Source: Lingula anatina (Eukaryota > Brachiopoda > Lingulata > Lingulida > Lingulidae). Taken from it: 52,561 nt of DNA. The position numbers and the translations under genes are program-made. Every line of letters begins with the position of its first letter. Positions within the stretch are counted from its first letter, which is position 1. The notes under the pieces are model-generated. The model ran no database searches, was not told the DNA's origin, and was given only the letters and a program-made list of their open reading frames with translations. The DNA lies in contig NW_019775633.1 in assembly GCF_001039355.2 (NCBI RefSeq), positions 225,168 through 277,728 on the forward strand, given 5' to 3'. Positions 49,701 through 52,561 of this stretch are shown here, piece after piece.

Positions 49701-52410
49701 GTTTCTGGCACTCAATGATACCCTGCACGAGGCATTTTACCAGTCACAGCAGTTTCATCTTCACGTCATCTTTATGGACATTGTTAAATTGAGATCTGTA
49801 ATGTGATGTTGTATATCTGAATCTTAGCATTGGTAGGAAATGCGTACATTTCTCTTAAATGAATAAACGATAATCTTCATAAACGTGTCTCAATATATCC
49901 TTGCACGTACAAAAGTTGCAAAAAGACCCATAACCCCTTCACCCATAAAATACAGTACATATGTTACATTTATTTCAATCACATATCTTATTACAATCAC
50001 AGGGACTTAAACTACATGATGTTTATAATTCATCCCTCTGTGTATGACGCACATTCGTTATTGGTTGGCTTAACGACTAATCATTATTTTGTATATACGA
50101 CTACATACAACCTTTTTACGGAATGACGCTCCTTAAGAACCACAAAAGTCACATCAAGATACCCTCTGTTTTTTATTAATACTGAACTACGTATGGATAT
50201 TTGATTAACTATTCCAACAAACATATACTGGTATTTGTTTTTATAGAATAATATATTTTTTCTTGGCAGGAGCACAAAGTTGTATTGGATTATACAGTTT
50301 TTGGTTTTATATTTTACAACCAGGATCCTTCCATCTACTCCACCTTATGTTTGACGACTATGTGATGTTTAAGTTGGAAATGCTACACAGAGACGAGGAG
50401 ACAAGGAAACTTGCACAATCCATCAAGGGCGAGACAGTCACGGGTATGGCTATAAGCATAATTAACAAATTGTAGCAGTTGAGATCCGTGGCTATGTTAT
50501 ATACCAAGATAAGCACTTAATTACTTCATGGATTTACGCAGATGGTACCACTGTAACTTTGGCGTCATCCCACAGCTGGACTATGTGCTTGTATTGTTAA
50601 ACCTACGAAATGATGATCAAAGGTATACACTTTTCACTAATTACACAAAAGTTCATATAGCTTCAATTCTGTGTAGAAAGTGAAAAGTTTAACCTTATGA
50701 TCATTGTCAATAGACTGCGCAGATTCATTCAAGCAGCCTAGGGAGTTGACGTACATACATTTTGTCAACAGTAATGTAACTGCTTTCTTTTTTATATACA
50801 AGACAGGTAGTTGCATTATTTTTCAGCTACGTGTTAGTGTGAATTGAAGAAAAAAATACCAGTTCATATCTCACATAAATAAATGCATTCATATCCTTAT
50901 TTCATTTCAGATAAAGAAGACGACTGTGTCTTCCCAGATGCTTCCCTGCTTAGACAATCTACAGTGGCAGAGCCTGCTGAAACAGGACAGAACAAAGACT
51001 GTCATGGAAGTGTCACAGACGTGAATAGAAACAGTGTCATAACAAGTGCTGTCCAAAAAGCATCCATCCAGGAAGATCTAATTCTAGGTCAAGGTCAAAG
51101 TCAAAGGGGAAGCCAGGTTCATTGTCAAGGTCAGAGTCAGCGTGGCGTCCAACTGCATGAGCAACAGCTATCTGCTACAGACAATAGAAATTATTATTAC
51201 AGAAAAGGTCATAGCATCAGGCCGGCTCATCAAAACAGACATTTTTCGGATTCGACGATTACTCAAGGAAAACAGAGATCCAGCAGCCTAAGCGGTTTTG
51301 CCGAAACACCAACTGCGGCAACAGGAAGGAAAAATATCCAAGCGGCCGCTACAAGCGGTGATAACCAGCGTCAAAACGAAGCTGCATTACAGACCTCCGT
51401 TGTTGACTATAGCGGCGCTTCATCTGGTGAAGGAAGTTCAACTATTTATGACAATAACAGTACTAGTGACAGCTCTTCGAACCCTCAGTTGCCACGCCAG
51501 TTTAAGCGGCCACACATGTTTGCAGCGTCTTTTCCCACCAAACGCCGCGCCACAAGGTGAGATTTTTTTAGACATTTTTTTTTATAGAACTGCGTCAGAT
51601 CATTAACCAGTAGTCAAAGTGCACACTCTGAAATTTTATGCAGCAAATTTCTTTGAAAAAGAAGTGCAAAAAAGTTTTGTGGTTTGATTATTCTATTCTA
51701 TAACACTATTTTACATTTTGTTTCTATTTTATAGTTTGAATCAATCCATGTACAACTACGGCGACTACCCTAGTGTAGGGGGGCAGTCATTGGGCTCTCA
51801 AAGTTTTCAAAGACCCCACATATCCTCCTCGTTAAACCAAGGGCTTGTCGGCGCGGTATGCCAGCAGGAGATGTACGACATGTTTGGAGAAAACCAAGTA
51901 AGTCAGTATTGTGCATCGTCTGCATCTAACAACATCACAGCTAGAATAAGAATGAAATTCAATAGCTTTTGTTTTAAATAGATATATTAATATAAGTGAT
52001 GCTTATAAACATTTCACATCAATTATATCCACCTAGTAAGTCAATTTTCTAGCAAGTTTCACGAGTTAATAAAATAAATCCATGGATATTCAGAGAAAGA
52101 GCATGGTACAAGTATGTGATACATATACAGTAGCTGCCTGGTCTACAGGTGAAATTTTTCCCGGAGTGGTTAATTATCATTCACATCACAAACACAACAA
52201 AATGTGAATACTGTATCAATTTCAATTAAACCATCTTTATTAGCTACAATGCGAGAGGCAGGGCGGCTCGGGACCATCTTTATCCAGTCCAGAAGATGCC
52301 CCAAACCACATGCAAAGCGCCGACAGTCCAAACCAAGCACCATTCTCGGCTACGACCACGTGGGGATATTGTAATGATGGGAGAGTAGTTTCCACACCAC
52401 TACAGGCCAT
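37393..52410 (+). CDS. Rfx4: RFX4-type winged-helix transcription factor (3' end beyond the window)
   Basis: Seventeen exons in continuous phase: 37393-37492, 43990-44079, 44342-44402, 44902-45025, 45783-45844, 46332-46409, 46688-46721, 46988-47086, 47602-47843, 48091-48191, 48483-48686, 49106-49200, 49538-49655, 50324-50443, 50911-51556, 51735-51897, 52244-52410. At least 834 residues. The RFX DNA-binding domain (about 84-163) includes [39 protein letters not shown] and KESSPYYD. The extended B, C and dimerisation regions (about 184-500) include [49 protein letters not shown] and [20 protein letters not shown]. These match vertebrate RFX4 better than RFX6, for example in [10 protein letters not shown] and [10 protein letters not shown]. 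The family binds X-box DNA as dimers and controls ciliary and neural genes. The C-terminal part from residue 510 is Gln/Ser-rich and unlike the vertebrate one. The last exon ends in a donor, so more exons follow. Confidence 0.95.
39493..39776. mobile_element. MITE family A, copy 2
   Basis: A 284-bp element with ends CCCGCACGAAAA and (reverse complement) CCCGCAAGAAAA, flanked by TA on both sides. It is a close copy of 4140-4411. The interior is a patchwork of CTACTGCA-like words. Confidence 0.85.
40692..40738. repeat. (AAT)n microsatellite
   Basis: About 15 perfect AAT units inside intron 1 of the RFX4-like gene. Confidence 0.9.
44703..44850. repeat. Near-perfect 60-bp inverted repeat (hairpin)
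   Basis: Arms 44703-44762 and 44791-44850 match at 58 of 60 positions around a 28-bp spacer. Outer ends read GGGCTCCGTATCTCG. Each arm contains GCGCACGTGCG with a CACGTG E-box. The spacer carries a further partial copy of the end (TTTCGAGATACGG). It lies in intron 3 of the RFX4-like gene, 51 bp before exon 4. It is probably a young foldback MITE. Confidence 0.85.
45121..45560. mobile_element. Foldback element in intron 4 of the RFX4-like gene
   Basis: Inverted arms of about 160 bp, 45121-45281 and 45399-45560, share TTATCTAACACAAGCCGAAA, GAAGGCCTTCATCAGACTGA and AAATGTCAGGTAGATCGA in mirror order around a 117-bp loop. The 13-bp word CAGTACAAAAATG lies just outside on both sides (45111 and 45596). 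No transposase is present. Confidence 0.8.
45718..45746. repeat. (TTTTA)n short tandem repeat
   Basis: Five-base TTTTA units within intron 4 of the RFX4-like gene, upstream of exon 5. No further significance seen. Confidence 0.7.
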
Positions 52411-52561
52411 GTAAGTACATGTGGGGTTTTAGTTACACAGAATGTACAGAATTTACTATCACCTTTTTAAACATTATTCAACATTTCTACTACTGGCATC
52501 AACCTCAAATTCAGTGATTCATTGAACCGCAACATGGCATTTCTTTTGTGAGGTAATAGTA

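Overview
The window looks like AT-rich nuclear DNA from an invertebrate animal. Genes are split by long introns with ordinary GT-AG splice sites, there are many foldback and MITE-like repeats, degenerate LINE copies, microsatellites and three runs of N. A lophotrochozoan, perhaps a mollusc, fits the gene content, but this guess rests on gene style and is not proven. All gene models below were built by hand from open frames, splice signals and phase continuity.

Layout. (1) About 880-9850, plus strand: a seven-exon gene for a 215-residue type I membrane protein. It has a signal peptide, one cysteine-rich TNF-receptor-like module, one transmembrane segment and a cytoplasmic PTQET motif of the TRAF-binding type. 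(2) 9850-14900: mostly non-coding. It holds a possible PARP-end-like fragment, an ISRE/IRF-type element followed by a TATA box and a short signal-peptide-like ORF, a duplicated LINE 3' tail, and a TATA-less promoter-like stretch facing left with a 75-codon ORF. (3) 14900-35300, minus strand: a tandem array of METTL27 (WBSCR27)-like methyltransferase genes. Three copies have all five exons and identical exon lengths (114, 126, 136, 93 and 185 nt; 217 residues). A fourth partial copy is cut at a single N and may be an assembly artefact. Dead L2/CR1-like LINE copies sit in intron 4 of two units, and each unit carries homologous flanks. (4) 35300-37150: intergenic, with pogo/Tigger-like and CAGGGGCGG-type MITEs. 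(5) 37150 to the right edge, plus strand: a large RFX4-type transcription factor gene. Seventeen coding exons are visible, encoding at least 834 residues, and the gene runs off the window.

No operon-like links are expected here. The three loci are functionally separate: a candidate TNF/TRAF signalling receptor, a small methyltransferase family growing by tandem duplication, and a developmental or ciliary RFX regulator. No clearly new multi-gene system could be shown. The strongest leads are alternative-splicing candidates in the receptor and RFX genes, the ISRE/TATA orphan promoter, and the recent duplication within the METTL27 array.
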